Positions 44,042 through 52,489 are shown, counted from the first letter of the stretch. The stretch is DNA of 64,000 bases from Gracilimonas sp. (GCF_040218225.1 NZ_JAVJQO010000007.1:62001-126000); one strand, 5' to 3'. Numbers and translations: made by a program. The notes: generated by a model from the letters alone, not told the origin.

Positions 44042-44707
44042 ATGGCCAATATTAAGATTGCAATAGTTGATGACCATCAGATAGTAAGGGATGGGATTAA
44101 AATACTTATAGAAGACGAGCCTGGCTTTGAAGTTTTATTTGAAGCTGAGAATGGGAAACAAGCGACCGATCTTTCAAAAAAGCATAGCCCTGATCTTATT
44201 ATCATGGATATTACAATGCCAAAAATGAATGGCATTGAAGCAACTGAGATTATCAAAAATGAACAGCCTGATGTCAAAATCCTGGCTTTGACCATGCTGA
44301 GTGAAGATCAGCACATAAAAAAAATGATAAAGGCAGGTGCTTCAGGATATATTCTTAAAAGCTCTGGCCGGGAAGAACTTATAAAAGCTATCAACACCAT
44401 CATTGGTGGCAAGCATTATTTTAGTGATGATGCTACTCAGGCTATTCTTCAGGAGCTGGTTCAGCCCTCAGTGTCTAAAGCCAAAGAACCCGATGATGTA
44501 AACATCACTGACCGGGAGCTTGAGGTGTTAAAACTGATTGTTAATGAGTTTACCAACCAGGAAATTGCCGATCAGCTATATGTCAGCGTCCGAACCGTTG
44601 ATGCTCACCGCAGAAATCTTCTGCAAAAAACCGGGGCTAAAAACACAGCCGGACTTGTCAAGTTTGCTATCAAAAATAACCTTTTTGAAAATAACGACAA
44701 TGGGTAA
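44042..44707 (+). CDS. NarL/FixJ-type response regulator (REC + LuxR HTH)
   Basis: 221 residues. The receiver domain has the acidic pair D10-D11 ('IAIVDDHQIVRDGIKIL'), phospho-acceptor D56 ('IIMDITMPKMNG'), the conserved Thr in 'ILALTMLSED' and Lys in 'GYILKSS', so it is a complete receiver. The C-terminal LuxR-type helix-turn-helix spans about 150-215 ('LTDRELEVLK'-like 'ITDRELEVLKLIVNEFTNQE', then 'LYVSVRTVDAHRRNLLQKTG'). It follows the HisKA_3 kinase with no intergenic base, the standard NarX-NarL arrangement. Target genes are unknown; the downstream receiver-only and pseudo-kinase genes are candidates. Confidence 0.94.
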   Translation: MANIKIAIVDDHQIVRDGIKILIEDEPGFEVLFEAENGKQATDLSKKHSPDLIIMDITMPKMNGIEATEIIKNEQPDVKILALTMLSEDQHIKKMIKAGASGYILKSSGREELIKAINTIIGGKHYFSDDATQAILQELVQPSVSKAKEPDDVNITDRELEVLKLIVNEFTNQEIADQLYVSVRTVDAHRRNLLQKTGAKNTAGLVKFAIKNNLFENNDNG

Positions 44708-44877
44708 TTTACCCCCTTACCTACTCACCCATATCCTTCTTTTGAATGAGTTTTGCAAAACCTTCCTGTTTTACGTAGGTGAAAATACCTAGAACAAAAT
44801 AGGCATTAATGCCGATTGTTAAGAGGTTTCAATAAAGTACTTTTACTTTTAGCAAGAACTCTAAATCATCTGCCCAT

Positions 44878-45276
44878 ATGCTTCGGGTATTATTCATAGG
44901 AAAGACTAATCAAACCAACGAAATCATATCTGAAATTCTCAGATCTGCTTTCGATGCTGATATAGAATTTGAAGATCCCACCAAAGCTTTTGGAGAAAAA
45001 GGCATAACTATAGCCCCGCCCACAAACCTTGCTATCATTGATCTTAACACTTCTCACGGTTTTGGAAACGCTCCGGATAATATAAAGATCATAAAAAAGA
45101 ACTCACCTAATATTCCTGTTTTAGTATTAGATCATCACGACGATAAGAAGTTTATACATCCTTTGGTTGAAGCAGGTGCTTCAGGGGTTATTTCTCATAC
45201 CCCAACCGAACTGATACTTACCGAAGCTGTTACAGAGCTTTTAGGTGGGAATACATTCTATGACTATCCCGATTAG
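44878..45276 (+). CDS. Stand-alone degenerate receiver-domain protein
   Basis: 132 residues with the receiver fold pattern ('LRVLFIGKTNQTNEIISEIL', 'LAIIDLNTSHG', 'IPVLVLDHHDD', 'EAGASGVISHTP'). Only the phospho-acceptor-position Asp (D55) is kept. The N-terminal acidic pair is replaced by GKT (8-10), the conserved Thr by Asp85 and the conserved Lys by His107. Mg2+ binding and phosphorylation are therefore unlikely in the usual way, and it has no output domain. It lies 170 bp after the LuxR-type regulator and 178 bp before the pseudo-kinase gene. It may be a phosphorylation-independent adaptor or a decoy. Confidence 0.75.
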   Translation: MLRVLFIGKTNQTNEIISEILRSAFDADIEFEDPTKAFGEKGITIAPPTNLAIIDLNTSHGFGNAPDNIKIIKKNSPNIPVLVLDHHDDKKFIHPLVEAGASGVISHTPTELILTEAVTELLGGNTFYDYPD

Positions 45277-45297
45277 ATAGTCTACTGCTTTATACTT

Positions 45298-45355
45298 ACG
45301 TGAAAAAAGGTATCCTAGGTTTTTTAGCCTAATTTCAAAATTAGGCTTTTCACGT
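45298..45355. repeat. Nested inverted repeat, possible terminator
   Basis: Outer arms ACGTGAAAA (45298-45306) and TTTTCACGT (45347-45355) enclose inner arms AGCCTAATTT (45326-45335) and AAATTAGGCT (45338-45347). The inner hairpin followed by TTTT could terminate the degenerate-receiver transcript, whose stop is 50 bp upstream. The outer arms make the whole 58 nt able to fold into a larger structure. Confidence 0.5.
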
Positions 45356-45454
45356 CATTCATTAGGATGAGAAGTTGGGTATCATCATATCAGTACAAAA
45401 TGTATGAACCTAAACGGTTCAGGGAGAGGTAAAAGTAAAGTTCCTTAACAATCT

Positions 45455-48400
45455 ATGAGTGATAATATATATACTACTATAGAATTGAATGCCTTAAGTT
45501 CGGCAATTCTCAATTCACTGAATGCTCACATTGCCATTCTTGATTACGATGGCACCATCACTGCCTTCAACAAGCAATGGAAAATACAGCGTGAGGAGTT
45601 TGGGGAAAAATGCAGTCATCCCAACCTCAATGAAAATATATTATCCACTCTTCAGCAACCACTCGCAGATGGCAATGATTTTGCCCTCAGGCTTTTGCTT
45701 GGCATTAAGGATGTTCTTCATCAGGAAAGAGATAGTTTTGAAACAAAGTATCAGATTCAACAAAATGGAAGCAGAAAGACATTTAATGTTACTGTAAAAT
45801 CTCTAGGACCTGAAGATGGAGCCATTCTTATTTATGAAGATATCAGTGCTCAAATTCAAAGCCTGACCTACCTTAAAGAAACACAAGAGAAATTTGAGAA
45901 ACATTTCCATAACAGCCTGTATGGAATTTTAGTAGCGGATGAATCAAATATTGTCATAGAAGCAAATAATGTAGCCTGTAAAATGCTGGAGACTACTTCT
46001 GATGCCATTGTTTTCTCCAATATCACTAATTACTTAGATGTTGATATGGATGCTTCCGAAATCCAGAAAAGGATTAATCGTGAAGGCAATTTTATGGGTG
46101 AATATGAAATCACGACAGCAAACGGAAGCATCGTCCCTGTTGAATTGAGTGTCACCTTATTCCGAAGTGAAAATGGAAAACCAGTTACCAGCTGGGCGTT
46201 TAAAGACATCTCTCAGAAAAGGCTTACACAGCAAGCCTTAAAAGCTTCAGAACAGCAATATAAGCTGCAGTTTAATAATACCCTGGAAGGAACCATCATA
46301 GGCAGGCCGAACGGCCGTATTCTTACGGTTAACCCGGCTGCCTGTGATTTGCTGGGGTATAAGGCTGAAGAACTGGAAGGCCAATACCGGGACATTGTCT
46401 TTGATATGGGAAACCCCATAAATGTACAGGCAGTCGCTAACCGACGAGAAAATGGTAGCTTTACAGGCGAGGTTGAATTTACTCACAAAGACGGACATAA
46501 AATTCCTGTAGAAGTGAGCTCCGTTATATTTGAAGCTGAAGACGGAACTGAAAAAACCATTATTAATATTAAGGACATATCCTCCAGAAAAGCCGTGCAG
46601 CAACAACTGCTGGATGAAAAGGAATTTACCGAATCTGCTATTTCCAGCCTGCCAACCGCGTTCTTCGTATTTAGTTTGGATGGCACGATGGTCCGGTGGA
46701 ATAGCATGCTGGAGCAAGACCTGGGCTATACACATGACGAAATTGCCCATAGCAATGTGATTCAACTGGTACATCCTGACGATCAGCCTTTACTGAAAGA
46801 AATCATGAAAGGTGAATTGGTTGGAAGAAAAATAAGTGTTGAAGCCCGCTGTATAACCAAAGAAGGAAAAGCTGTTCATTATTTATTGAGAGGAACCAGT
46901 TTTGAGCAAAACGGTGAGCGCTTTATTGTCGGGGGTGGATTGAACCGTAATAACTTAATTGAAATTGAAAATGAACGGCAACTGGTCAAAGAAGAACTGC
47001 AGCGAACCAAGCATTTTAATGAACTTGCTGTAAATGGAGCTAATCTTGGTTTATGGGAAGTAGATCTTGATAGCGGCCATGCTTACTATAATGAGCGCTG
47101 GCATACTATGCTGGGCTATCGTAAAGAAGACATTGAATTCACAAGAGAGTTCTTTTATACCTTAATTCATCCTGAAGACGAGAGTATTCCTGAAAATGAG
47201 CTTGCCAGATACAAAGAAGCCAACGATAAATATGAATCTGAATTCCGTTTAAAAGCTGCGGACGGATCTTACAAATGGATCCTGGCTATTGCAAAATTTG
47301 TAGACTGGGATGAAAATGGTAAACCAACCAAGCTTGCCGGTTCTCACATGGATATCACTGACCGAAAGGTTGTAGAAGTACAAAATAAAAGACACCAACA
47401 ACTGCTGAATCAACTTTTCTTCAATTCTCCAATTGGGATTGTTTTAGTTGATGCTGAAGGACGTGTCCAGAATATCAATCAGAGTTTTAGCAAAATTTTC
47501 GGCTATTCTGAAAAGGAAATAGCAGGAAAAGACCTCGATCAGACTATTGTACCCTCCGCTATGGATGACCAAGGAGAAATTCTTTCTCAGCTAAGCTTTA
47601 CCGGTGATAGTTTTCAAACCGAAACCATTCGTATCACCAAAGACGGCAAGGAAGTTCCTGTACTGGTAGGCGGTGTGCCCGTTGAATTAGATGGAGAAGT
47701 AATTGCAATTTATGGAATGTATGTTGATATCTCTGAGCGAAAGAGTAAAGAAGAAGAGCTCAAAAAAGTTAACGAGCAGCTAGAACAAGCTCAAAAGGTA
47801 AGTAAGCTTGGATACTGGGCACATAAGATTGCTGAAAACACCACTAAATGGTCAAAGGAGATGTATAACATTTGGGAATTAGACCCAAAAACTTTTAACC
47901 CCAACTTTGAACGGTTTAAGGAAACCATCCATCCAGAAGACAAACACCTTGTTTCTGTATTAACTGATAATTCGTTTCAGGATCAGAAATACCATGATAT
48001 AGAGTACAGAATTGTAACCTCAAGTGGCAAAATAAAATGGATTTTTGAACGAATTACCGTCATTAAGAATGATCAGGGAGAACCTGTTATCTGGGAAGGA
48101 ATTTCGCAGGACATCACTGAACGTAAAGCCCTCGAGAACCGGATTGTAGATCTCCTGAAAACGGAGCAAAAGGCCCGCGCCCAGATGCAGGATATGTTTG
48201 AGGAATCCCCATCAGCTATTGCTATGCTGGAAGGAGACCAACATACTTACACCTTTGTAAATGATAAATATAAAGAGCTGGTTGGAAGAAATCATTTAGT
48301 AGGATTACCGGTAAAAGAAGCATTACCTGAAATGGCAGAACAAGGTTTCACGGATCTGCTGAATACGTGTTTTAGTGAAGACAGAACCCTCTACTTTAAT

Positions 48401-49225
48401 GAAAAAGAAATCTATTTTAACAGAGGTGAAAATCAACCGTCAGAAAGCTATTTCCTGAATTTTGTATATAAACCTATACATGACGAAAATGGAAAAGTTT
48501 ATGGCATTTTTGTTGAAGCCATCGATGTGACCGAGCAAGTTCAGGCTCGAAACATCATTGAGAAGTCACTTGCTGAAAAAGAAACGCTGCTCAATGAAGT
48601 TCACCACCGTGTAAAAAATAACCTGGCTATTATTTCAGGTTTATTGGAGTTAGAGATTTTGGACAACCATGATCAAAAGATTTCTAAACACCTGTATTCA
48701 ACACAGTCTCGTATCACAACCATAGCTAAAATTCATGAGTTACTTTATCAAAACGAAAGCTTGACACATGTAAGCTTCAAAAAATTTATAGAGAGTGTTA
48801 TGGGTGAAGGAGCAAAACTGACTGATAAAAACTCCTACAAACTTATATCCGGCTTTGAACTGGATGAAGTTGAGTTGAATGTTAATCAGGCAATTCCCGC
48901 AGGTATGCTGCTTAATGAAGTGCTCGACTACCTGGATCAGGTTAAAAGTTCTGATTTGAATGCTGATGCAAGTCCACTCACTCTTAAAATGGTCAACAAT
49001 AATGACGAGTGTGTTAAAATTGAATTAATCGACCAATCTAACCAACTGCTTCCAGCGTATAACACAGATGACAACTCAAACACTCGTTTACGAAAAGAAC
49101 TTATTGAGGTATTGTCGACCCAAATTCATGGGAATATTGAGTTAAATCAGGACAAAGAGAGCATTCTCTCAATTCATTTTGCCAAAAGAGAAGCAAAAGG
49201 ACCACATAGTGCTTTAAGAAATTAA
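45455..49225 (+). CDS. Eight-PAS protein with HisKA_2 helix and degenerate ATPase domain
   Basis: 1256 residues, no transmembrane helix. About eight PAS/PAC modules follow one another to ~1040, e.g. 'YEDISAQIQSLTYL', 'AFKDISQKR', 'INIKDISSRKA', 'HMDITDRK', 'YVDISERK', 'SQDITERKALENR', 'AIDVTEQVQAR'. Then 'LNEVHHRVKNNLAIISGLLE' is a clear HisKA_2/HWE-type dimerisation motif with H1050-H1051. The region that should be the HATPase keeps 'NQAIPAGMLLNEV' (N1154-E1155) but has lost the second Asn of the N box and every glycine of G1 ('IELIDQSNQLLP') and G2. ATP binding is thus improbable. It may work as a phosphotransfer or scaffold protein like ChpT, or by heterodimerising with the kinase gene 15 bp downstream. 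Confidence 0.82.
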   Translation: MSDNIYTTIELNALSSAILNSLNAHIAILDYDGTITAFNKQWKIQREEFGEKCSHPNLNENILSTLQQPLADGNDFALRLLLGIKDVLHQERDSFETKYQIQQNGSRKTFNVTVKSLGPEDGAILIYEDISAQIQSLTYLKETQEKFEKHFHNSLYGILVADESNIVIEANNVACKMLETTSDAIVFSNITNYLDVDMDASEIQKRINREGNFMGEYEITTANGSIVPVELSVTLFRSENGKPVTSWAFKDISQKRLTQQALKASEQQYKLQFNNTLEGTIIGRPNGRILTVNPAACDLLGYKAEELEGQYRDIVFDMGNPINVQAVANRRENGSFTGEVEFTHKDGHKIPVEVSSVIFEAEDGTEKTIINIKDISSRKAVQQQLLDEKEFTESAISSLPTAFFVFSLDGTMVRWNSMLEQDLGYTHDEIAHSNVIQLVHPDDQPLLKEIMKGELVGRKISVEARCITKEGKAVHYLLRGTSFEQNGERFIVGGGLNRNNLIEIENERQLVKEELQRTKHFNELAVNGANLGLWEVDLDSGHAYYNERWHTMLGYRKEDIEFTREFFYTLIHPEDESIPENELARYKEANDKYESEFRLKAADGSYKWILAIAKFVDWDENGKPTKLAGSHMDITDRKVVEVQNKRHQQLLNQLFFNSPIGIVLVDAEGRVQNINQSFSKIFGYSEKEIAGKDLDQTIVPSAMDDQGEILSQLSFTGDSFQTETIRITKDGKEVPVLVGGVPVELDGEVIAIYGMYVDISERKSKEEELKKVNEQLEQAQKVSKLGYWAHKIAENTTKWSKEMYNIWELDPKTFNPNFERFKETIHPEDKHLVSVLTDNSFQDQKYHDIEYRIVTSSGKIKWIFERITVIKNDQGEPVIWEGISQDITERKALENRIVDLLKTEQKARAQMQDMFEESPSAIAMLEGDQHTYTFVNDKYKELVGRNHLVGLPVKEALPEMAEQGFTDLLNTCFSEDRTLYFNEKEIYFNRGENQPSESYFLNFVYKPIHDENGKVYGIFVEAIDVTEQVQARNIIEKSLAEKETLLNEVHHRVKNNLAIISGLLELEILDNHDQKISKHLYSTQSRITTIAKIHELLYQNESLTHVSFKKFIESVMGEGAKLTDKNSYKLISGFELDEVELNVNQAIPAGMLLNEVLDYLDQVKSSDLNADASPLTLKMVNNNDECVKIELIDQSNQLLPAYNTDDNSNTRLRKELIEVLSTQIHGNIELNQDKESILSIHFAKREAKGPHSALRN

Positions 49226-49240
49226 AAAAGATTATTTACC

Positions 49241-50470
49241 ATGCAGCAATTAATCGAACAAAATAAAACAACGGGTTTCCCGCTTCCCGATAATGAGTCA
49301 GAGAGACAGATGGCCGTCGAGAAATATAATATACTCGACACCCTGCCTGAAGAAGAATTTGATTCCCTGGTAGAGCTTGCAGCTATTATCACCGAGAGTC
49401 CGATGTCTCAGATGAATCTTCTGGACCATCACAGACAATGGACAAAATCGGCTTATGGACTTGAGAGTGGAGAAGAAAGGTCTCGGTCAGAAGCCATTTG
49501 CACCTACACTATAATGGGTAACGAAAACCTGGAAATTCAGGATCTTACCCAGGACGATCGGTTCAAAAATGCTTCTTATGTAGAAGGTGATCCCTTTCTA
49601 AAGTATTACGGAGGCTATCCTCTTAGAACCGAAAAGGGATTAAATCTGGGAGCCCTATGTGTACTCGACACTAAGCCAAAAGAACTTAGCAAAACTCAAA
49701 AAAAAGCTCTTAAGACGATTGCTAATGAAATTGTCTCCCGGCTTGAAATTCGCCGGACTCAGCAAAAACTCGAAAAACTAAACCGTGAGAAAGACCAGTT
49801 TTTACGGGCAGTCAACCACGATATTAAGAGTCCACTCAATGGCATTATCAGCTCTACCCATTATTTACAAAACTTTTGGGAAGGAGATCGGGATGAATTG
49901 AATAGTATTCTTTCGATGATTGAAGTAAGTGGCAGAAAGCTGGTAAACTACACCAGCGAATTGGTGTCCAATTCACTGGAAAATGGAGAATCCAGCCTTA
50001 TACTTGATGAGGTTCAGGTAGATGAACTCATTATAGATCTTATTCATATTTATACTCCTCTTGCAAAGGCCAAGCAGATAGATATTATTACTGAATTTGA
50101 TACTCCCGGACTTTTTAAACTTGATGATGAAAAGTTCAAACTGATTATGAGTAATCTGATTTCCAACGCACTTAAGTTTAGTTCATCAGGTGATGTCATT
50201 ACTGTTAAAGCTGAAATACTTGAAACTGATAATCGAATGCTTTACTGCTCGGTATCTGATACCGGCCTGGGTATTCCACAAGAGTTTATTCCAACCTTGT
50301 TTACCAAAAACAAAAAACACCAACGTAAAGGCACTCAAGGCGAGATCAGCACGGGATTAGGGCTGCCTATTGTCAAACAATTTGTGGAATTACACAATGG
50401 TGGTGTAAAAGTTGAGACCAAGGATAATCAAGGCACTACGTTCTATATAGCCATTCCTGAACAGCACTAA
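49241..50470 (+). CDS. GAF-domain sensor histidine kinase
   Basis: 409 residues, cytosolic. A GAF domain spans about 20-165 ('LDTLPEEEFDSLVELAAIIT', 'SEAICTYTIMGNENLEIQDL', 'GLNLGALCVLDTKPKELS'), the class seen in many Bacteroidota kinases. A HisKA domain follows with His193 ('FLRAVNHDIKSPLNGIISS'), then a full HATPase: 'MSNLISNALKFSSSGDVI' (N box), 'VSDTGLGIPQEF' (G1) and 'ISTGLGLPIVKQFVELHNGG' (G2). No receiver is fused. It starts 15 bp after the pseudo-kinase stop, so the two are co-expressed. It could act as the ATP-dependent kinase for that complex. A hairpin with a T-run ends the unit. Confidence 0.92.
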   Translation: MQQLIEQNKTTGFPLPDNESERQMAVEKYNILDTLPEEEFDSLVELAAIITESPMSQMNLLDHHRQWTKSAYGLESGEERSRSEAICTYTIMGNENLEIQDLTQDDRFKNASYVEGDPFLKYYGGYPLRTEKGLNLGALCVLDTKPKELSKTQKKALKTIANEIVSRLEIRRTQQKLEKLNREKDQFLRAVNHDIKSPLNGIISSTHYLQNFWEGDRDELNSILSMIEVSGRKLVNYTSELVSNSLENGESSLILDEVQVDELIIDLIHIYTPLAKAKQIDIITEFDTPGLFKLDDEKFKLIMSNLISNALKFSSSGDVITVKAEILETDNRMLYCSVSDTGLGIPQEFIPTLFTKNKKHQRKGTQGEISTGLGLPIVKQFVELHNGGVKVETKDNQGTTFYIAIPEQH

Positions 50471-50505
50471 GTACAGCCAGATTTTATTTGTACCCCGAAA
50501 AACCA

Positions 50506-50542
50506 GGAACTGTCTTCCGGAGGGAAGGCAGTTCTTTTTTTT
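50506..50542 (+). terminator. Rho-independent terminator of the signalling operon
   Basis: GAACTG(T)CTTCC and GGAAG(G)CAGTTC form a long stem around a 3-4-nt loop, followed by eight T. It lies about 36 bp past the GAF-kinase stop. Confidence 0.88.
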
Positions 50543-50706
50543 GAAAAATATTTCTTCAACACCTTGCTTACCTATTGATTAATGATAAAAAAGGTGCGAA
50601 TATTCATTCAATGTCTCAGAGTGCTCATCTGTCTGAACATGGGTTAGGAATTTGCCAAAACGGGCGAAAGAACATAACCAAAACCTTTTGTTTGGAGGCC
50701 GAAACC

Positions 50707-50802
50707 ATGGCTAACAAAGAACAAAAACCTGCTTCAAAATCTGCCCCTAAAGCAGCTGCAAAAAAGCAGGCTCCTCAAGCTAAAAAAGCTACCAAGAAGT
50801 AA
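50707..50802 (+). CDS. 31-residue Lys/Ala-rich basic peptide
   Basis: An ATG at 50707 is preceded by GGAGG (about 8 nt spacing), an unusually good Shine-Dalgarno for this window. The 31-residue product is almost only Lys, Ala, Pro, Gln and Ser ('MANKEQKPASKSAPKAAA', then 'KKQAPQAKKATKK'), like the C-terminal tail of histone H1 or HU-type proteins, so nucleic-acid binding is likely. A longer frame beginning at 50575 lacks such a signal and its extra residues do not look like protein. The gene has its own ~160-bp leader and a terminator, as expected of an abundant small protein. Function otherwise unknown. Confidence 0.7.
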   Translation: MANKEQKPASKSAPKAAAKKQAPQAKKATKK

Positions 50803-50837
50803 TTCTGCTGTAGCTTTTAAAAACATTATTAAATAAA

Positions 50838-50875
50838 AAAGCCGCTTCTAACAACAGAGGCGGCTTTAGTTTTTT
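50838..50875. terminator. Bidirectional terminator between small basic peptide and ECF sigma genes
   Basis: AAAGCCGC (50838-50845) and GCGGCTTT (50860-50867) form an 8-bp stem with a 14-nt loop. T-rich tails follow on both strands (TTTAGTTTTTT on +, TTTTTTATTT on -). It overlaps the last codon of the sigma-factor gene. Confidence 0.85.
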
Positions 50876-52152
50876 GATAAGTTCTTCAAGTCATTTTCTT
50901 TCATTTTTCGAAGTAAATACTCCTCATCTATTTTAGATGGCGCCAAATCACAGGCAACCTGATAGTAAGACCTGGCGACTCCATAGTTTTCAAGCCGGAC
51001 ATTCATTTCTGCTTTAGCAGCCCACAGCAAATACTGCCGATCTTTTATTCCTGGAATATCAATTTCTTCCAGTTTACGAAGCCCGGCCTTTGCTCCTTTT
51101 GCATAACTCAAGGCGATGGCATAATTCAACTCAATAATTTCGGAGGGCCTCATTTTGAGTAGCTTCTCATAGTATTTCAAAATCAAATCCCAGTTTGTAT
51201 CCTCAAAAGTGGCGGCCATAGCATGTACAGATGCAATGGAAGACTCGAGATGATAAGCACTCAATACACGGCTTTCCCGTGATTTCGACAGCTGTTCAAA
51301 TCCTTTATATATTAGACCTTTATCCCACAGCTTTCGGTCTTGGTCTCTTAGATCTATCATGGCAGATTGCTCATCTGTCCGTGCCGGAAAACGAGCTGTA
51401 TTAAAGTACATTAACGACAATAATGCATGAACAGCTCCCCGATCTATATTCTCTAAATCTGCTAAAAGATGAGCAAGTCGAAGAGCCGTATAACATAAGT
51501 CTATGTTTATGAGATGTTCACCAAAACTGGTTTTATAGCCTTCGTTAAATAATAAATAAACGGCTTTTAGAACGGTTTCAACCCTTTCCTTAATAGCCGG
51601 GGTTTTAAATTCGGGCAGTTGCTTATAATAACTCCTTACTTCAGTCTTGGCCCGGTAAATCGCTTTTTTCACAGCGGCCGGATTCATGAGTAACGCACTG
51701 GCTATTTCAGCATCACTAAAACCTCCAAGTATCTTTAAGATCAGCATAAGCTGCTCGCGTTCTTTAATCTCTTTATAGCAACACGTAAACAGCATACTTA
51801 GCTGGCTGTCTTTTATTTCCTGCTCTTGAAATAATTGCTCAATATAAACTTCATCATTTTGAAACTCATGATTGATAATCGATTCTTTTTCCTGAATCAG
51901 CTTCTCTCTTTTGACTACGTTAATAGCTTTATTTTTAGCAACCTGCATCAGCCATGCTGAAGGATTATCCGGCTCACCTTTTATTGGCCAATTCTTCATC
52001 GCTGATATAAATGTCTCCTGAACAATATCTTCAGCAAGCTCCGCTTTACGGAATCCAAAAAGACGAATCAAGATGGCCGTCATCTTTCCCGATTCTTCCC
52101 GAAAAAGATGATCGACCAAATTATGAGTTTTATGTTGACCTGCATGCTGCAA
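50866..52152 (-). CDS. ECF42-like RNA polymerase sigma factor with TPR-like extension
   Basis: 428 residues, more than twice the length of a plain ECF sigma. Region 2 (about 12-80) has 'LAEDIVQETFISAMKNWP' and 'NPSAWLMQVAKNKAINVVKR'; region 4 (about 120-170) has 'LKILGGFSDAEIASALLMNP' and 'AAVKKAIYRAKTEVRSYY'. From about 185 a DUF6596-type segment ('VLKAVYLLFNEGYKTSFGEH') and helical TPR-like repeats follow ('ELNYAIALSYAKGAKAGLRK'). This architecture with an adjacent YCII/DGPF gene is the hallmark of the ECF42 group, whose C-terminal extension replaces an anti-sigma factor. It follows the YCII gene by one base. The target promoters are unknown; autoregulation is not typical of the group. Confidence 0.9.
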   Translation of the reverse strand: MQHAGQHKTHNLVDHLFREESGKMTAILIRLFGFRKAELAEDIVQETFISAMKNWPIKGEPDNPSAWLMQVAKNKAINVVKREKLIQEKESIINHEFQNDEVYIEQLFQEQEIKDSQLSMLFTCCYKEIKEREQLMLILKILGGFSDAEIASALLMNPAAVKKAIYRAKTEVRSYYKQLPEFKTPAIKERVETVLKAVYLLFNEGYKTSFGEHLINIDLCYTALRLAHLLADLENIDRGAVHALLSLMYFNTARFPARTDEQSAMIDLRDQDRKLWDKGLIYKGFEQLSKSRESRVLSAYHLESSIASVHAMAATFEDTNWDLILKYYEKLLKMRPSEIIELNYAIALSYAKGAKAGLRKLEEIDIPGIKDRQYLLWAAKAEMNVRLENYGVARSYYQVACDLAPSKIDEEYLLRKMKENDLKNLSKN

Positions 52153-52153
52153 A

Positions 52154-52489
52154 TTACATGGCCATTATTTCCCGTACCTCAATACTTCCTCCCATACGAA
52201 AAACCGGGCAACCTTTTGAGAGTTCGGCCGCATGCTCCATGCTTTCAGCATTTATAATGTAAAAACCGCCCACTAGTTCTTTGGCTTCTAAAAAAGGGCC
52301 ATCGGTTACAACTTTCTCTTCCCCCCGAACGTTTTTTGCCGGAAGCTCTAATGCCTCACCTGAATCAAAGTGTTCTCCCAACTCTTCAATCCACCTGCCA
52401 TGGGCTTCAATTTCTCTCTGATAGTCCTCAGGGGACATTTCTTTGTAAGCATCTTCTTTGTCAAAAAGTAAAAGCATATATTTTTTCAT
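52154..52489 (-). CDS. YCII/DGPF-domain protein
   Basis: 111 residues: 'MKKYMLLLFDKEDAYKEMSP', then 'VTDGPFLEAKELVGGFYIIN' (about 61-80), which contains the DGPF motif, and 'AAELSKGCPVFRMGGSIEVR' at the C-terminus. YCII-like dimers have a ferredoxin-like fold; the conserved His/Asp pair has been proposed as catalytic, but the reaction is unknown. It precedes the ECF42-like sigma gene by one base and is probably the partner that senses or supplies the signal. The divergent 88 bp to the PaiB gene should hold its promoter. Confidence 0.88.
   Translation of the reverse strand: MKKYMLLLFDKEDAYKEMSPEDYQREIEAHGRWIEELGEHFDSGEALELPAKNVRGEEKVVTDGPFLEAKELVGGFYIINAESMEHAAELSKGCPVFRMGGSIEVREIMAM

Noticed and set aside
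50575-50706. Longer version of the small basic peptide
   Set aside because: The added residues look like untranslated leader; the GGAGG site fits only the ATG at 50707.
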